64,000 nucleotides of DNA from Exobasidium rhododendri (Eukaryota; Basidiomycota; Exobasidiomycetes; Exobasidiales; Exobasidiaceae), in contig CP110630.1 of the NCBI GenBank assembly GCA_026210745.1, forward strand, positions 5,332,001 to 5,396,000. The letters are read 5' to 3'. The notes beneath the pieces were generated by a model. It had not been told where the DNA came from, did no database searches, and worked only from the letters and a program-made list of their open reading frames with translations. Positions 9,970 to 21,737 of the stretch are shown here, one piece after another (positions within the stretch are counted from its first letter, which is position 1; every line of letters begins with the position of its first letter). Position numbers and translations under genes: made by a program.

Positions 9970-11631
9970 CTAGTCTGCTTGGTGAATGTCAACGCCTCGT
10001 AAGATTCTCTCTGCTTCGAATCGACCCTTGATCATCTCTCGCTCGAGTTCAACGATCCTTTTGTTTCCTTCCTCTTTCATCTCCTTGCAGGCTCGTTTGA
10101 TGTGACTTTTCAGCCATTCCTCGACTGTCATTGCCTTTTCTTTACTAGTCAATTCTTCAATTTGATACAAAGGAGGTATGTCGCCTTTCTGGTTAGACGT
10201 GCTTGGCTTCACCTTGACTGGTGAGACAACACGTTCTAGAGTCTTTTCCGTCACTCGGGCACTGACCGTCTGCTTTGGTGACTTGAACGTCTCTGATCCG
10301 CAAGAGGTAGGTGGACTATCCTTTCGTGCATCACTGGTGATCTTCTTGGTGTCTCGGCTGGGACTGCGTGATGAAGGCTCTTCTTCGAAATTGCTTGCTT
10401 CCATCATCTTTTCGTCGACGTCTGCCTCTTCTTCTTCTTCTACATGTCGGATCCTAGCCGTCATTGCTTCCGCTTTCTTGCTGGCCTTCTTCGGCTTCAG
10501 TTCTGGCACCGCTTCCGCTTTCTCCACCACCTCTACCTGCTTCTCCTTTTCATTGGGGAGGGGAAAATCGGCCTTTTTGGTTGGCTTTTTTGCCTTTGCA
10601 GTCGCCTTCTTCTTCTTCTTCATAACAGGCTTCGCTCCCTCCCCTTGCTCTGAGACAGTCACCTGCGGCTCCACCGACTGCTTCCTCTTACTCCTACTCC
10701 TCGAGGAGCTTGCTTCCTCTCCTTCCATCTCTTGCATCGCCTCTGCCACTCTTTTCTTGGATGTAGTTCGCTCTTTTCCGCTATTGGCACTGATTACCTG
10801 CAGAGGCGCTTCTTTGGCCTCCTGCTTCTTCTCAAGGACACTAGTGAAGATGGCACAATCTGGTTTCCTTTTCTGGTGTTCCTTTACTGGATCGTCTGCC
10901 TTTTCCCACCCTCCCAAAGAGCACTGGCAGTAAGCGCAGGTAACGCAATCTTCCTCGTCCTCATTGGGATTGAAGTGAAAGCCAGCCGAAGACAGCTGCA
11001 AGCCACGGAAGGATTAGTGGTTAAGCACGTAGTACCTCACTGTAATCGATGGACCACTCCCACTACTCACCTTCTTGCTGGTCGGTTTCCACCCTTTCTT
11101 CCCATCTAACGGCCACGCACCTGCATATGTACGGTATCGAGCGTCTATCATTGCTTTTCCTGTCGGCATGATTCGGTCATCTTCTTGAGACCAGCTATAC
11201 TTCTTGGCTCCCTCTCTCTCCTCACACGCCTTCCTACTTGTCTCGATCATGACCCAGGAGATGGTCGGATCCAAATCACTGAGGCGATCCAACGCGGTAT
11301 CACCCTCTTTCCAGTCGGATACTGTGTGACCATCAGGAAAGACTGTACACCTATCCTTGACATCCGATGTAGGGTCATAGTATAGACCAAGATTAGCCAT
11401 CGATCTAGGGGACGGGTAAGCGCTTTCTTCTTTGTTGTAGTACTCCTTTCCATTATCGCTACTGCCTATCTTGCTGCTACTAGCATCTTTGTTTTGGAAA
11501 GGGTGAGGCCAGCCTGATTTGCTTCCCGAACCCGCCTTTTTCCGGCTAGGACCAGATGTTGCTTCCCTCTGTAGGAATGTTGCCTTTCGAGACTCGTAAA
11601 TGCTCATCGAGAGTGGAGTTGTAGACGGCAT
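9970..11631 (-). CDS. BIR-domain protein, Bir1/survivin-like chromosomal passenger subunit
   Basis: Fungal Bir1 (S. pombe Bir1/Cut17) is the survivin subunit of the Aurora B chromosomal passenger complex and targets it to centromeres and the spindle midzone. Exons: 11631-11071 and 10995-9970 (528 aa). Two BIR repeats are in the N-terminal 240 residues. The second is canonical, with CAYC, GGWEKADDP, KEH and PDC supplying the C-C-H-C zinc site. The first keeps the overall shape (CTVFPDGH, DWKEGD) but lacks most zinc ligands. The middle is charged and Lys/Glu/Ser-rich with basic KKKKK patches, and the last 70 residues look helical (EEWLKSHIKRACKEM). The start ATG lies just upstream of the BIR region. 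The gene is divergent from the WAPL-like gene. Confidence 0.82.
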
Positions 11632-12089
11632 CTTGAGCGTTTGTCGTACTTGCAGTCCGATGTGCGCGAGCTAATGTGTAAATCTCTTATATCACGTCGT
11701 ACCTATCAAAGATTCCGAGCCTGCCCTTGTTCGTGAGAAGTCAGTCGGATGCCACGTCCCAGTGAACAAGGATCTTTCGATGTGGTGTTGGTCTCAAGGT
11801 GCCGGAATTGACGAGGGCACGTCCAAAGCCAGACGCGTTCCGTGATTGACAGACACGTGCGAGACTTGTGTCTTCAGAAGAAAGTCTCGAATGGGCATGG
11901 GCGTGCGTACAGTATATAGTACGGTACAGGTCACTCCTTGAGATCGAGCTTTAATGCTGTTGTGGAATAGTGGCACTTGTACTATCTGGCGCAAGCATCA
12001 ACGGTCGCAGCCGTACTAGGCCAGAATCAGACTTGTCATGGAAGGGCAGACTGTCCCTTTTGATAGCAATTGCCCTTCCTACAAAGAGC
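11632..12089. promoter_or_regulatory. Shared divergent promoter of the Bir1-like and WAPL-like genes
   Basis: The two start codons face outward across 458 nt. ACGCGT, the core of the MCB element bound by the G1/S factor MBF, lies at 11833-11838. CACGTG, an E-box palindrome, lies at 11854-11859. A TATATA stretch at 11913-11918 is about 175 nt upstream of the WAPL ATG. A single ACGCGT can occur by chance in a region this size, so function is inferred only. Confidence 0.45.
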
Positions 12090-14691
12090 ATGGATTTAGA
12101 GGTCCCGGTGAGAAGAATTGTCACCAATGTGTATTCTAGAAGAGAAGGACGAGGACAGAGGCAACGAGATGGGGGCACGACGAAGGCCACTTCCGCTGAG
12201 GCTACCTCATCCTCGAGTGGCGATGCAGGCGAAGGAGCTCGCAGAGAAGAAGGGGTAGTTCGACGTTGTCCACCTGCCGAGTCACTACCCACTACGCCTC
12301 CACGAAAGAGAGCATCTCTCGGTCGAATGTCCAGCACGTCCCAGTCGTCCTCACCCTCGCCTAGCAAGATCAGCCTGGACCAGGACATCAAACGGATGTA
12401 CAGCCCCAAGGGCAGTATTTTCCGGTCCAAGCAGTCAAGGAAGTGCGGGAGTGGAGATGAAAGCGGTGAAGATCTGTACAGTGGCCCGTATTCATGCCAG
12501 TCAAGTCCAAGACCGCCGAAGTACTCCTTTGCAGATCGAATGCTACCCCGAAAACAACGAGAGAATAGCGCTGTCCTCTCAAGGAATGAAAGCTCGACAA
12601 GCGGTAAAGTAAGGTCGACGCTTGAAGAGAAGTGCGATATCGATGTCGTTACGTCGGATGTAGGGAACAGCGAAACACGCAACACCTCAATCCTCACCAC
12701 CGAGCCCATCTTCCAGTTTCTCACACCCCAAAAGCGCACGTACGGTCGAAGTGCACCGTCCCAAGTCAAGAAAGCTACTTTACTAGTCGACAAAAACGCT
12801 AACAAAAATTTCAGTGAGACGCAGCCCCACATCCAAGAACTGAAAAAGAGGTGGGATGAGCTTGACGACTTCGACGAAACAGACGATGAGGTGAGACAAG
12901 CCAGATGACACCTCGACCTGGGGCAATTTTGCATTACTGACCATCGCACCTGCGCTTCCACAAATACAGGAAGGGGAAGATATATCCAGATGGACGGCGA
13001 TCAGAAACAATACCAGACTTCGGTTGAGCGGTAGGAAGCAGAGATTCAAGAACACCTACCAGTATCATGTTCTGGATCTAAATTCTTCTTTAGGAATCGA
13101 GGCGCGAAAAGAAGCCAGTGTTGCTTTGGCAGAAATTGCACTTCTAAATAGCGAAGATGATGCCGAGGAGGAAAGCGATGATGGCTTGCAGTACAATGGG
13201 GATGGTGGCCACCAGGATTCTCCTAAGGCGAAGAGAAGTCCCACGCTGAATTCCTTCTTGAAAGAAGTAAAGGCGGCTGATTTAATTGGACAGCTCTGGA
13301 AGCAATTACGACGCATTGGAGCGGGGAGCGGTGAGGAAAAGGTGATCGATACTGTCTTGGCACTCGTCTGTGTCAGAATCTTTCAGTGTGACGCTGAGAT
13401 GTCTCTCGTTCTTGTCAAGCAAGAAGACTTTCATCGTTGTATGACGATGATGATGAGTCCGTATCCTCCAAGTCTCACTCAGAGCAAGTCGGAGATGGCA
13501 AGGAGCAAAGCTTTGTCTGATATTGCAAAGTCTACGGCTATGATACCCTCCGGTCAAGAGCCGGAATTATTCTCGATTGTGCTGAACATAATTTCAAAGC
13601 TCGCCGACGTTGTTGATCAACCTCAATCCCAGGTGGATTACGATCTAAATCACCTCGAACAGGGCTTCAGTATGTCGAGCACTATGTGGAAGCGCATCAC
13701 TGCGGAAGCAGCGCTAGCCAGCCTCTCGCTCGCAGCTCGATCCCTTTCAACCGAAGACGAGATCGTTCCTCTTCCCAATGGGTACGTCACAAGCCTCATC
13801 GCTCAGACATTTGCCAACTGTGCTAGTCAAGCCAGTGAATCTTTTCAGTATTCATCAGCTTCAGAAGTGATTACGCTTTTGCGTTTCTTTGCCCAACGGC
13901 TAACATCGAAGAACTACTTTAGGGGTGAACATGATCTGTCTCACGTCGAACCTCTTGGCTCTCTGCTTCGCATGACGATCGCAATGATGGCTGCCCCTGG
14001 ATCGGAGAAATGGACGGCAGAATTTCTCAAGGTCGACGATTCCGTAACCTTTGTTGGTCAACTGACGTGCCGACTTGCCACCGCCTTGATAGCGACAACA
14101 TCTGCAGAGGCAGAACGGGCTTGTGCATTGGAGCTTTGCAGTCTGTGTCTAGCTCTCTTGATCGACTCTCTTGTAAAAGGTTCCAGTGAGGTCCGCCGCA
14201 TACTTCTCTCGACTACGGCCAGCGCTCGTGCAATTCAAGAGAGTGGAGATATGCCCAATATAGACATGGTAGGCACTCTCGGTCACTTATTACGAGAGTT
14301 GAAGGAGAAAGAGGAGGTGGAAGCAGATGTCAATTACCTCATCGGCTCTTCAGCAGTAGTCCTAGCTCTGCTCATCATCAAGGGTGAAGATGACGTCGAA
14401 ATGGAAAAGGGAGAAATACAAGACAAACTCCATCGGCTGTGTAATGGTATGCGGATCAGGAGTGTCGAAAGCTGTCTCGATTTCGTTATAGCATCCTTGA
14501 ATGAATTTGCTGCATTAATGCAACTGGTTTCGTCCAACTGCTACACACTTCGAGGGCTGTCGCGCAAGGGCGACGAAGCTAAGGAAGACGAAGTGTTCTT
14601 TCGTCTGTTGTCAAGCCATCTGGGAAACGTGCGTCGACTTCAGTCGTCGTCCCATGTGATTTCTCCTCCTATATCGTCGTCAATGCTGTAA
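12090..14691 (+). CDS. WAPL-like cohesin-release factor
   Basis: WAPL/Rad61 proteins release cohesin from chromatin together with Pds5. Exons: 12090-12890 and 12970-14691 (840 aa). The N-terminal 250 residues are disordered, Ser/Arg-rich, with RKR and KR patches. A KRTYGRS segment resembles the tyrosine-glycine motif of fungal WAPL proteins. From about residue 290 the protein is helical and repeat-like (FKNTYQYHVLDL, then ARKEASVALAEIA), as expected for the WAPL HEAT-type domain, and stays helical to the end. The ATG at 12090 is the first in a frame that opens earlier without one. It sits back to back with the Bir1-like gene and tail to tail with an unknown gene. The family call rests on overall architecture and short motifs, so another helical-repeat chromatin protein remains possible. 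Confidence 0.6.
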
Positions 14692-15155
14692 GGAAGAGTG
14701 CCATCGTACCTTTGTCTCCGGCATTCTCCGTCATTCCTGTACTTTCACCCATCATCGAGGCGACCAACTTACTCGGTGGATCTAAACAACCGTCTGCCTC
14801 TTTCGACTTCTCTTACTCTGCAAGTCCGATGCAAAGAAAGCTGTGCGAGCAGCGATAACGCCACAGTCAAGCAAGATGTGTGAGACTACACGCTCACTCT
14901 TGTCAAATCCCAATTCACGATCCCAACATGCTATCCTTGAGACAATCGCTCAGCGTTTCCACACTCGTGAGGAAACATCACTCGATCACGACACATCTGT
15001 TTAAGGAAGGATGAAATCACACAGACATAATAATTTTACCTACCTGCCAAGTCAGGCAGAAGGAAGCATAAAGGGAGAGAGAGGAAAGGAAGGGGGGTCC
15101 CTTGAGATGATGGAAGAGACGAGAGAGGAAAGGAAGCGTCTACAGATGACATTGA
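14692..15155. other. Convergent 3' intergenic region
   Basis: This lies between the stops of the WAPL-like gene and an unknown reverse-strand gene. A purine-rich patch (about 15058-15145, many GAGA and GGAAAG runs) is the only notable feature. It probably holds both 3' UTRs. I see no gene. Confidence 0.5.
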
Positions 15156-16712
15156 TTAGATGCTCTGCTGGGGAAAGAAGGGATCAAAGGGGAGCAGTAA
15201 GGGTAAACCTGCCTCAATACATCTGTTGCGATAGAATGCTGCCATCTGACCATCGACGTCCTCCTCCATGCTGGCAAGCGTAGCAGGACCATAACCATTA
15301 ATCTCTTGGCCAAGGTCTTCGAGACTGCTACTGAACATGCCTGCAGTCATGGCACTGACTTCCATCTGATCCACGCCGGAGGTACCTCTCCATATATCAT
15401 CGCTGAATGCGGCTTGTTGATCTAGATCTTGGACTTGCTCATCGTTGTCATTCACGCGTTCTTCGTGGATAAAGTCTTGCAGCCAAGTAAAGACACCAGG
15501 TGTGACGTCGTGCCTCAACTTCTCCAAGACGTCATCTTGAGTGGAGTTGATGAATTTGATAGATAAGACTGCCATCCATTCACCGTCCTCGTGCATGACT
15601 GCAGACAAGTTACTTGCTCCCCCAATCTGAGGTTGCAGCAAACTCAAGTGCCCGCTTTGCAGTGCACGCTCAAGAGGTAGAATGATCCTGAGACGATACT
15701 TATCATACTCGGCATCGATGCGATTCACTCCGTTCCAGAAATTGTCTGTCAAGATCGTCTCGTGTGGCTCCGCCTCCAAGTCGGCTGCAAGGATTGTTCT
15801 CAAGGCAGGAGACATGGGCACACTCAACGTGGTTACGACCCACGTCCGTTGAACGGGCGTGTCGATGAACTGGAAAAAGTTGTCGCCTTCGGAATCGTCA
15901 ACGGAAACGAGGGAAGAAGAGCAAGAAATGCAGTCGTCGGACTGTTCAGTGCTTGACGAAGTACTTGCTTCCGCTTTGTAGAGATTTGCTTCAGCTACCA
16001 ATTCTGCTACCTTCGAACGCTTGACCACAGGTTTCTCTCGAGTGAGTCCACGGCAGGCAGAAGCGGAAGTGGCTGTACCCTTTTTGTTCTGTCCGTATTG
16101 TCGCAAGCGATCTTCGATCTCATCCGCAGCCGCGCGGAGACCAAACGGAGCCTGGTAGAACAATTCAGCCGGCCTAAAAGTACGTTGCTGGTCAGTATGA
16201 CTTTTTGCAGATGCGACATACTTTGTGACTCACAGTGTAGTAGCAAATCTGGGATTGCGACCAAGACCTGAAGTATTGTAATCTTGCTTGGGACCTCCTG
16301 GAACTCTAGGTCTGGGAGTTGAATGATACATTACTTTTGGGGGTCCCGCTCTTCGGAGGCTCCCTTGCGCCGAGTGAGACAGGTGTCGTACTTTGGCCGC
16401 CGTCTGTTCATAACCTGGCTGATCGGTAGCACGTACTCTAAATCCGCGAAAGACTGGTAGGAAAGCGTTCTCGAAGACTGCTCGAAAAAGCTTATGTACA
16501 CCTTTGTGAGGGATGCTAGCCTGTGAAGATGAAACAGCGGTAGTACTAGAAACGGCTTGAGGCGAGGCCAGTTTGGAGAGTGATTGTATGGGCAAATTTG
16601 CTGCTTTCCACTGAGCACCACCTGGCTTGAATCCTCCAGGTGGACGGAAGTGCCCCATAGCCATCTCTGCCGAGCCTTTCAAGGCTTGCAGAATAGGTTC
16701 TACGGCGGACAT
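15156..16712 (-). CDS. Uncharacterised fungal protein (498 aa)
   Basis: I do not recognise this family. Exons: 16712-16234 and 16173-15156, in frame across the junction (TTL-PAELFYQ). The N-terminal 150 residues are basic and rich in Ser, Pro and Gly, with an amphipathic opening (SAVEPILQALKGS) and a segment of alternating aromatic and basic residues around FRAVFENAFLPVFRGF. The middle contains an acidic Ser-rich linker. The C-terminal half is more ordered, with a WVVTTLSVPMSP segment and an aliphatic MAVLSIKFIN strand, and ends near FDPFFPQQSI. There are no obvious transmembrane helices. A basic N-terminus could be a mitochondrial presequence, but this is speculative. It is divergent from SET1. 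Confidence 0.72.
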
Positions 16713-17224
16713 GGTACCGTACAAGACTGTGTGATGGGAGAGATGTGGCAAAAGGTCGGAGCAGATTGCAAGACTGACACCCTTTCCTGATTTTAATCCG
16801 CGCTCGGACCACCCATCATCCTTCATCGCATCAATTTCTCTTTTCCTCTCTCTTTTTTTCTCCCTTTACCTTGCCTGAAAGTGGACACGACCCACGACGC
16901 GTGTTTTGCCTGGAAGTAGCCTCTCGTGCAAGATTCGAGAGGGCCTCTAGGTGAGAACTGTAGGAATAAGGGAAATGGGACTATTGGCTACTGAGAGGAT
17001 GAAAGAGAGTGTGTAAGTGAGTGAGGGACGGGTGCTAGTAAGTGACGACCTTCTTAAGAGGATTGAACACCACTACGGCGAAGAAGCCCTCTCGCCACAT
17101 TGCTGCCTTTACAGCAAAGGTTCAGAGTCTTCTAGCATACTTTACAATTGAAGAAGCCCTCGGATGAGATCTCAAGCAGTCTACATCGATTGAAGAGTGA
17201 GTGGCTACGATTCTTGATTCCATC
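16713..17224. promoter_or_regulatory. Divergent region upstream of SET1 and an unknown gene
   Basis: This 512-nt gap carries both promoters. It has a pyrimidine-rich patch (16836-16870) and one ACGCGT at 16897-16902. A GTGAGTGG at about 17197 followed by GACAG near 17263 could be a 5' intron of SET1; if used, translation would begin at the later ATG (17297). Confidence 0.4.
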
Positions 17225-20200
17225 ATGGCACCGCTGACTCACTTCTTTCCTCTGATCGACAGCATTCATGGCACATCCAGCCGCCTTTTAAATGCTATGT
17301 CGTCCCGGTCTGGTGGCCATCCACCTTCAGGAAGACATCATCGACCACCTTTATCGGATGACTATGTTTACTCTCCATACGATGAGTATCATCGTCAACA
17401 GCAACATCGCGTAACATATGACTATTCGCCGGGCGGTCCTTCATCTTACTATGATAAATACGACCGAGGAGAACCTCGCTACCAAGACAGGCCGATTCAA
17501 GAAAGAGGTCATGCTGGCGACTCCGGAGGTTCACGCAGATTTTCTAGATACTATGGTGGATCAATGGATGGGGAGCCATATCGATATGATCGATATGAAG
17601 AAGAGGACCGGAGAGCAGCACGTCCCGCTGAATACGATGACCGGACAAGAAGCGGTCGAGATCGTCCCACGAGTTCGAAAAAAGAAACCTCGACTAGGAG
17701 CGATATGGATTTAGGCCGTAGCAGAGATAGCAAGAGCAGTCGTGGAGGGCAGAAGAACGGCACCATTAAGGATAAAGGTTCTCGAAGAAAGGAAAGATAT
17801 GATTCGGATCAAGATGATTATGAAGGATGGCACTCCACCAGGAAGAGCTCTCCTCTTAAAGCAGACAGAGAAGACAGAAGAGAACGAAAGGGCAAAGTCG
17901 ACGTCATTGCTATTCTGGAAGATTCGTGGTCGTCTGAAGAAGGCAAGGTCAGATTACCTCGAAGGGAAAATGGCAAAAGTAAAGTAAAGGCGAAATCAGC
18001 ATTGGTGGAAGAAGATGATGCCTTTGAACGCCTTGCTTCGAGTAAAGTGGAGAGGTCACATCGAGATAGAGGTAACAGCTCGATCCGAGATCATAGTCGA
18101 AGGAGAGACGAACCGGACACAGACAAGGCCAGAGAAGAAAGCGTAGACAGAGTGAGAAAGAGACACGAGGAAAAGGACAAGAGAAAAGACCCGGACAGGG
18201 AGAGGGAATGGGAGAGGAAGAGGGACAGGGAGAAGGATAGGGACAGGGACAGGGAGAAGGATAGGGACAGGGAAAGGGAGAAGGAAAGGGAAAGGGAAAG
18301 GAAAGACGAGAGGGAAAGGGAAAGGGAAAGGAAAGACGAGAGGGAAAGAGAGAGGGAGAGAGGGAGGGAAGAGGATAGAGATCGGGGAAAGAGAAGAGTG
18401 AGGGATGGAGAGAAGGAAAGGGAGAGGCGGCAAGAAAGTGAGGCGCAAAGGAGACTGAAGAGAGAAGAGAGGAGAGCAGAAGAAGTTTCTGAGAAGGCCA
18501 ATGCCTCCGAACAAGTCATTTTCGCTGCCACATCTGCTCCTGCTTCTCCCAATGGATACTCCGGAGCAAGTGCTCGCTCTGATCAACTTCAATCTGCAAT
18601 CACACCCTTGGAAGCTAGCTTACCACCTCCGCCAGATGACCGACCTGCTTCTCCTCCGCCACCACCTCCTACACCTCCACCTCTGTCCTTCAAGGATGTC
18701 TTGCTACCTCATGATTTTACGAAGGCAGAGAACGAAGCTCTTCTTCCCAGGACGAGTAGGGGGAAAGTATTGAGACCGTTCAAGGTCATGAACGGTTCTG
18801 CGCTTCCGATGGGTAAGGAAGGCGAAAGCAAGGAGAAAGGGGATGCTCACGATCCGCGGAGGAAGGGAAAAAAACAAAAGGCGATAGATGAGATAGGGCT
18901 CCTCCAGTGGAAATGGGACCCTCGTTCCACCAGAGCCAAGCCTCTACCTCCACCTCGAGCCGTTGTAGTCAGCAACATTGCAGCCTGGAAGACGCTCGTC
19001 GAGCTCAAGAGATTCTTCAGCACATATGGCAAGATTGAGGAAGCCGAGTTGTTCTTCAACAATCGTTCAGGAGCAAGTCTGGGCATTCTCTACCTCCTCT
19101 TCCAGCAAGACTACGACGAGGATCTCCGCTTGAAACCAGATGCAGTGGAAGGACTCAGTCAGAGGGGTGACTTGGTAGCCAGAGATGTCGTTGCAAAAGC
19201 AAACGGTATGGTGGTCCTGGAAGCAGTGATCAAAGTAGAACTTGATGATGACAATCGAAGTCGCTACATCGAGACTCACAAGGAGGCCATGAGGACGCTC
19301 TATCCCCCACCTGTTCCGAAAGCAAAGGTCGCCATCGACGGCTCATCGGAGAGAGTGGGACCGTCTTCTACTGAGGTAGCTGTGCCTTCTCCACTCCCGA
19401 CGGGACCGAAGAAGAATGCCCCTGCCGTCGTTATCCCTCGAGGTCCTCGTCATAGTGTGCCTTCGAGTGCCGCTCCTTTCCGAGGTGGCTATCAAGGTGG
19501 CACACTACACAGAAACAGCTTTGTCAATGGCCACGGCAAGGTATCAAGTCCTTACCAGACGTCCACTACTACCGAATCGCACCACAACTCATCACTTGCC
19601 AACCTTTTGCATCAGGGCGCGGCAGACGAAGATTTGCGTTCCAACGGACATGTGCATTATCAAAAGCCTGCACAGGCTTCAGGAGCGCACGGTGGCTCGA
19701 ATGCAGCAAATGGACAGCACAGTAGTGTGGCATTTGATGACGAAGATGTCGCCTTGATAAAACTTTTAGTCGCTAACAAACATCCATACTACTTCGTTCC
19801 GAGAGACGATGGTGGAATCTTCACGTACGAGGCTGTCTCGAGACTTTTCGGAGGTTGCTACCCTCTCTCATTTCAAGAAGATCGGAATGGGTGGTATGTC
19901 ATCTTCAAGGGCTCTAGTGATGCCGCTCGCCTCTATCATGTTTTTGGCGAGAGGCTTTTGCATGGTAGAAAGCTGAACGTCGAGATCAGGGACCCAAGAA
20001 ACTTGGAGGGGTTGTTGGCTCGCAAGATGAACACTTCTTCGAGAGCGAGTACGGCAGCTCGAGGACATTTGCAGGTGTCGCCAAAGAAGACTGCCATTGC
20101 AAGACGACCGGCAAAGACGACCTGGACCGATGAAGAGCTCCTCGATGACGCTAAACTCCTCTTGCTCCGTGAATTGGGGGAGATGTTCATCCGAGATATA

Positions 20201-21737
20201 AAGGCGAGAGTGATCAAACCCTTCTTGAAAGACTTCACTCGACCGGAAGCAGCTGGCGGCAAAGTGATATATGCGCCGACCAAGGTCGTCGAAGACGAGC
20301 TGGATGAGGAGGAAGAGGAGGAAGCGTCGGATAGCGATGTAGAAATGGAGGAGGAGCAACAAGAAAGTCCTCTGTTTGAGAAGGAAGAGGAGGAGGAGGA
20401 GGAGGAGGAGGAGGAGAAGGCAGCATTGCCGAGATCGCAGACGGAGAGAATGCTCAAAAAGGGTCTCGCTAGAGGGAGACTGGTCGATCAGCCAGACGAC
20501 GTGGTCGTAAATGACGTTGCGGAAGATACGGGCAAATCAAAGACAGGCAAGGCATCCAAGGCCAAGTATGTGACGAAGCCAAAGAAGAATGGGCAAGTGA
20601 CACAGGCTGACCGAGAGGTGGAAGCAAGCATACCAGGCGGAGATGACGAGCCTCCTGTTACTGTCCGAGTCAAGGTCAAGGCAAAGAAAAGTAAGAAAGA
20701 AAGCCGTCAAAGAAGCCCGTCGCCGGATCCCTTTGCCATGGGAATTGCGGAAGACGGCGAAGACTTGTACTACGTCAAGCTGGCCTTGGAGAGGATGCGT
20801 GTTGGCATGACGGCCAACGATATCATGGAAGAAGGCAGAGCCGTGTTGGAAGGTCTCGAAGGATCAGAGGCTATGGTAGGAGTGAATGGGTTGCCTCGCC
20901 ACGTCTCTGGCTCTGCTCGAACAGAAGGATTCTACCGCATCCCCCCTGCAGAGAAAGCTCTTCATCTACCTGATCGTAATCGAGCAGTAGTCGATCCAAC
21001 AAGTGCGATTGGTCTTGCGTCTGCTCGTGATAATCGTGCCGACAGCCGTCGATTTGTACAAGGTATCGAACAGCACAAGAAGGAGACCGCAACCGACACA
21101 GACATCCTCAAGTTCAATCAGTTACGCTCGAGGAAGAAGCAGCTCAAGTTTGCCAAGTCACCTATTCACGATTGGGGCTTGTATGCGATGGAATTGATAC
21201 CGGCCGGCGACATGGTCATCGAGTATGTTGGCGAGATTGTCAGGCAACAGATTGCAGACCAGCGTGAGAAGATGTACGAGAGGCAGGGCAACTTTAGCAC
21301 CTACCTGTTCAGGGTAGATGATGATGTCGTCGTCGATGCAACAAAAAAGGGCAATATCGCGCGCTTGATGAACGTGAGTCTTGAGCAGTCCTTCCGCCTT
21401 TGTCTTTCTTCTGCCATCTCGGCATGCTGACCTTCTTTTGATCATTCCATTTGCTCCCCCCTCCGCACACAGCATTGCTGCACTCCCAATTGCAATGCAA
21501 AGATCCTAACATTGAATGGAGAGAAGCGCATCGTGCTCTAGTGAGTCCTTCCGTCGCGATCCGCTGCCTTCACTACTAGTCCTGCGTTCTGATTTCCTCA
21601 TCTCCACCGTCAGTGCAAAGAACACCATCTACCCCGGACAAGAGCTTACTTACGACTATAAATTCCAAGCTACTGGTGACGAAGACGATGCCATAGCCTG
21701 TCTCTGTGGAAGCGATGGCTGTCGGCGATTCCTCTAG
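17225..21737 (+). CDS. SET1: SET1-type histone H3 lysine-4 methyltransferase (COMPASS catalytic subunit)
   Basis: SET1 is the catalytic core of COMPASS and methylates H3K4 at active promoters using S-adenosylmethionine. Exons: 17225-21373, 21473-21540, 21614-21737 (1446 aa). Order: a Tyr/Arg-rich disordered N-terminus; an Arg/Glu low-complexity tract (about residues 320-400); a Pro-rich linker; an RRM-like domain ([13 protein letters not shown], then [12 protein letters not shown]); a second RRM-like fold around residues 840-925; an acidic Glu run; the N-SET region ([11 protein letters not shown]); the SET domain ([32 protein letters not shown]); and post-[15 protein letters not shown]. The NHSCxPNC signature reads NHCCTPNC, and intron 1 splits it after the Asn. 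Translation may begin at 17225 or at the in-frame ATG at 17297. Confidence 0.92.
18180..18440 (+). repeat. Arg/Glu-coding purine-rich repeat tract in SET1
   Basis: The coding strand is almost entirely purines with scattered C. Sub-repeats are visible: GGACAGGGAGAAGGATAG recurs with a 24-nt period (18223 and 18247), and GAAAGACGAGAGGGAAAG recurs with a 30-nt period (18301 and 18331). It encodes strings of Arg-Glu, Arg-Asp and Lys-Asp dipeptides. Confidence 0.9.
20378..20417 (+). repeat. GAG/GAA repeat encoding a poly-Glu run in SET1
   Basis: About a dozen near-identical GAG codons encode an acidic run just upstream of the N-SET region. It is a simple in-frame microsatellite. Confidence 0.9.

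Noticed and set aside
10178-10933. Long plus-strand ORF (251 codons)
   Set aside because: It is antisense to the second exon of the Bir1-like gene. Its Phe/Ser-rich content mirrors the Lys/Glu/Ser-rich real protein, and it has no domain.
18056-18592. Two overlapping reverse-strand ORFs rich in Ser/Leu/Pro/Phe
   Set aside because: They are the complement of the Arg/Glu repeat in SET1. Absence of stops is due to purine bias, not coding.
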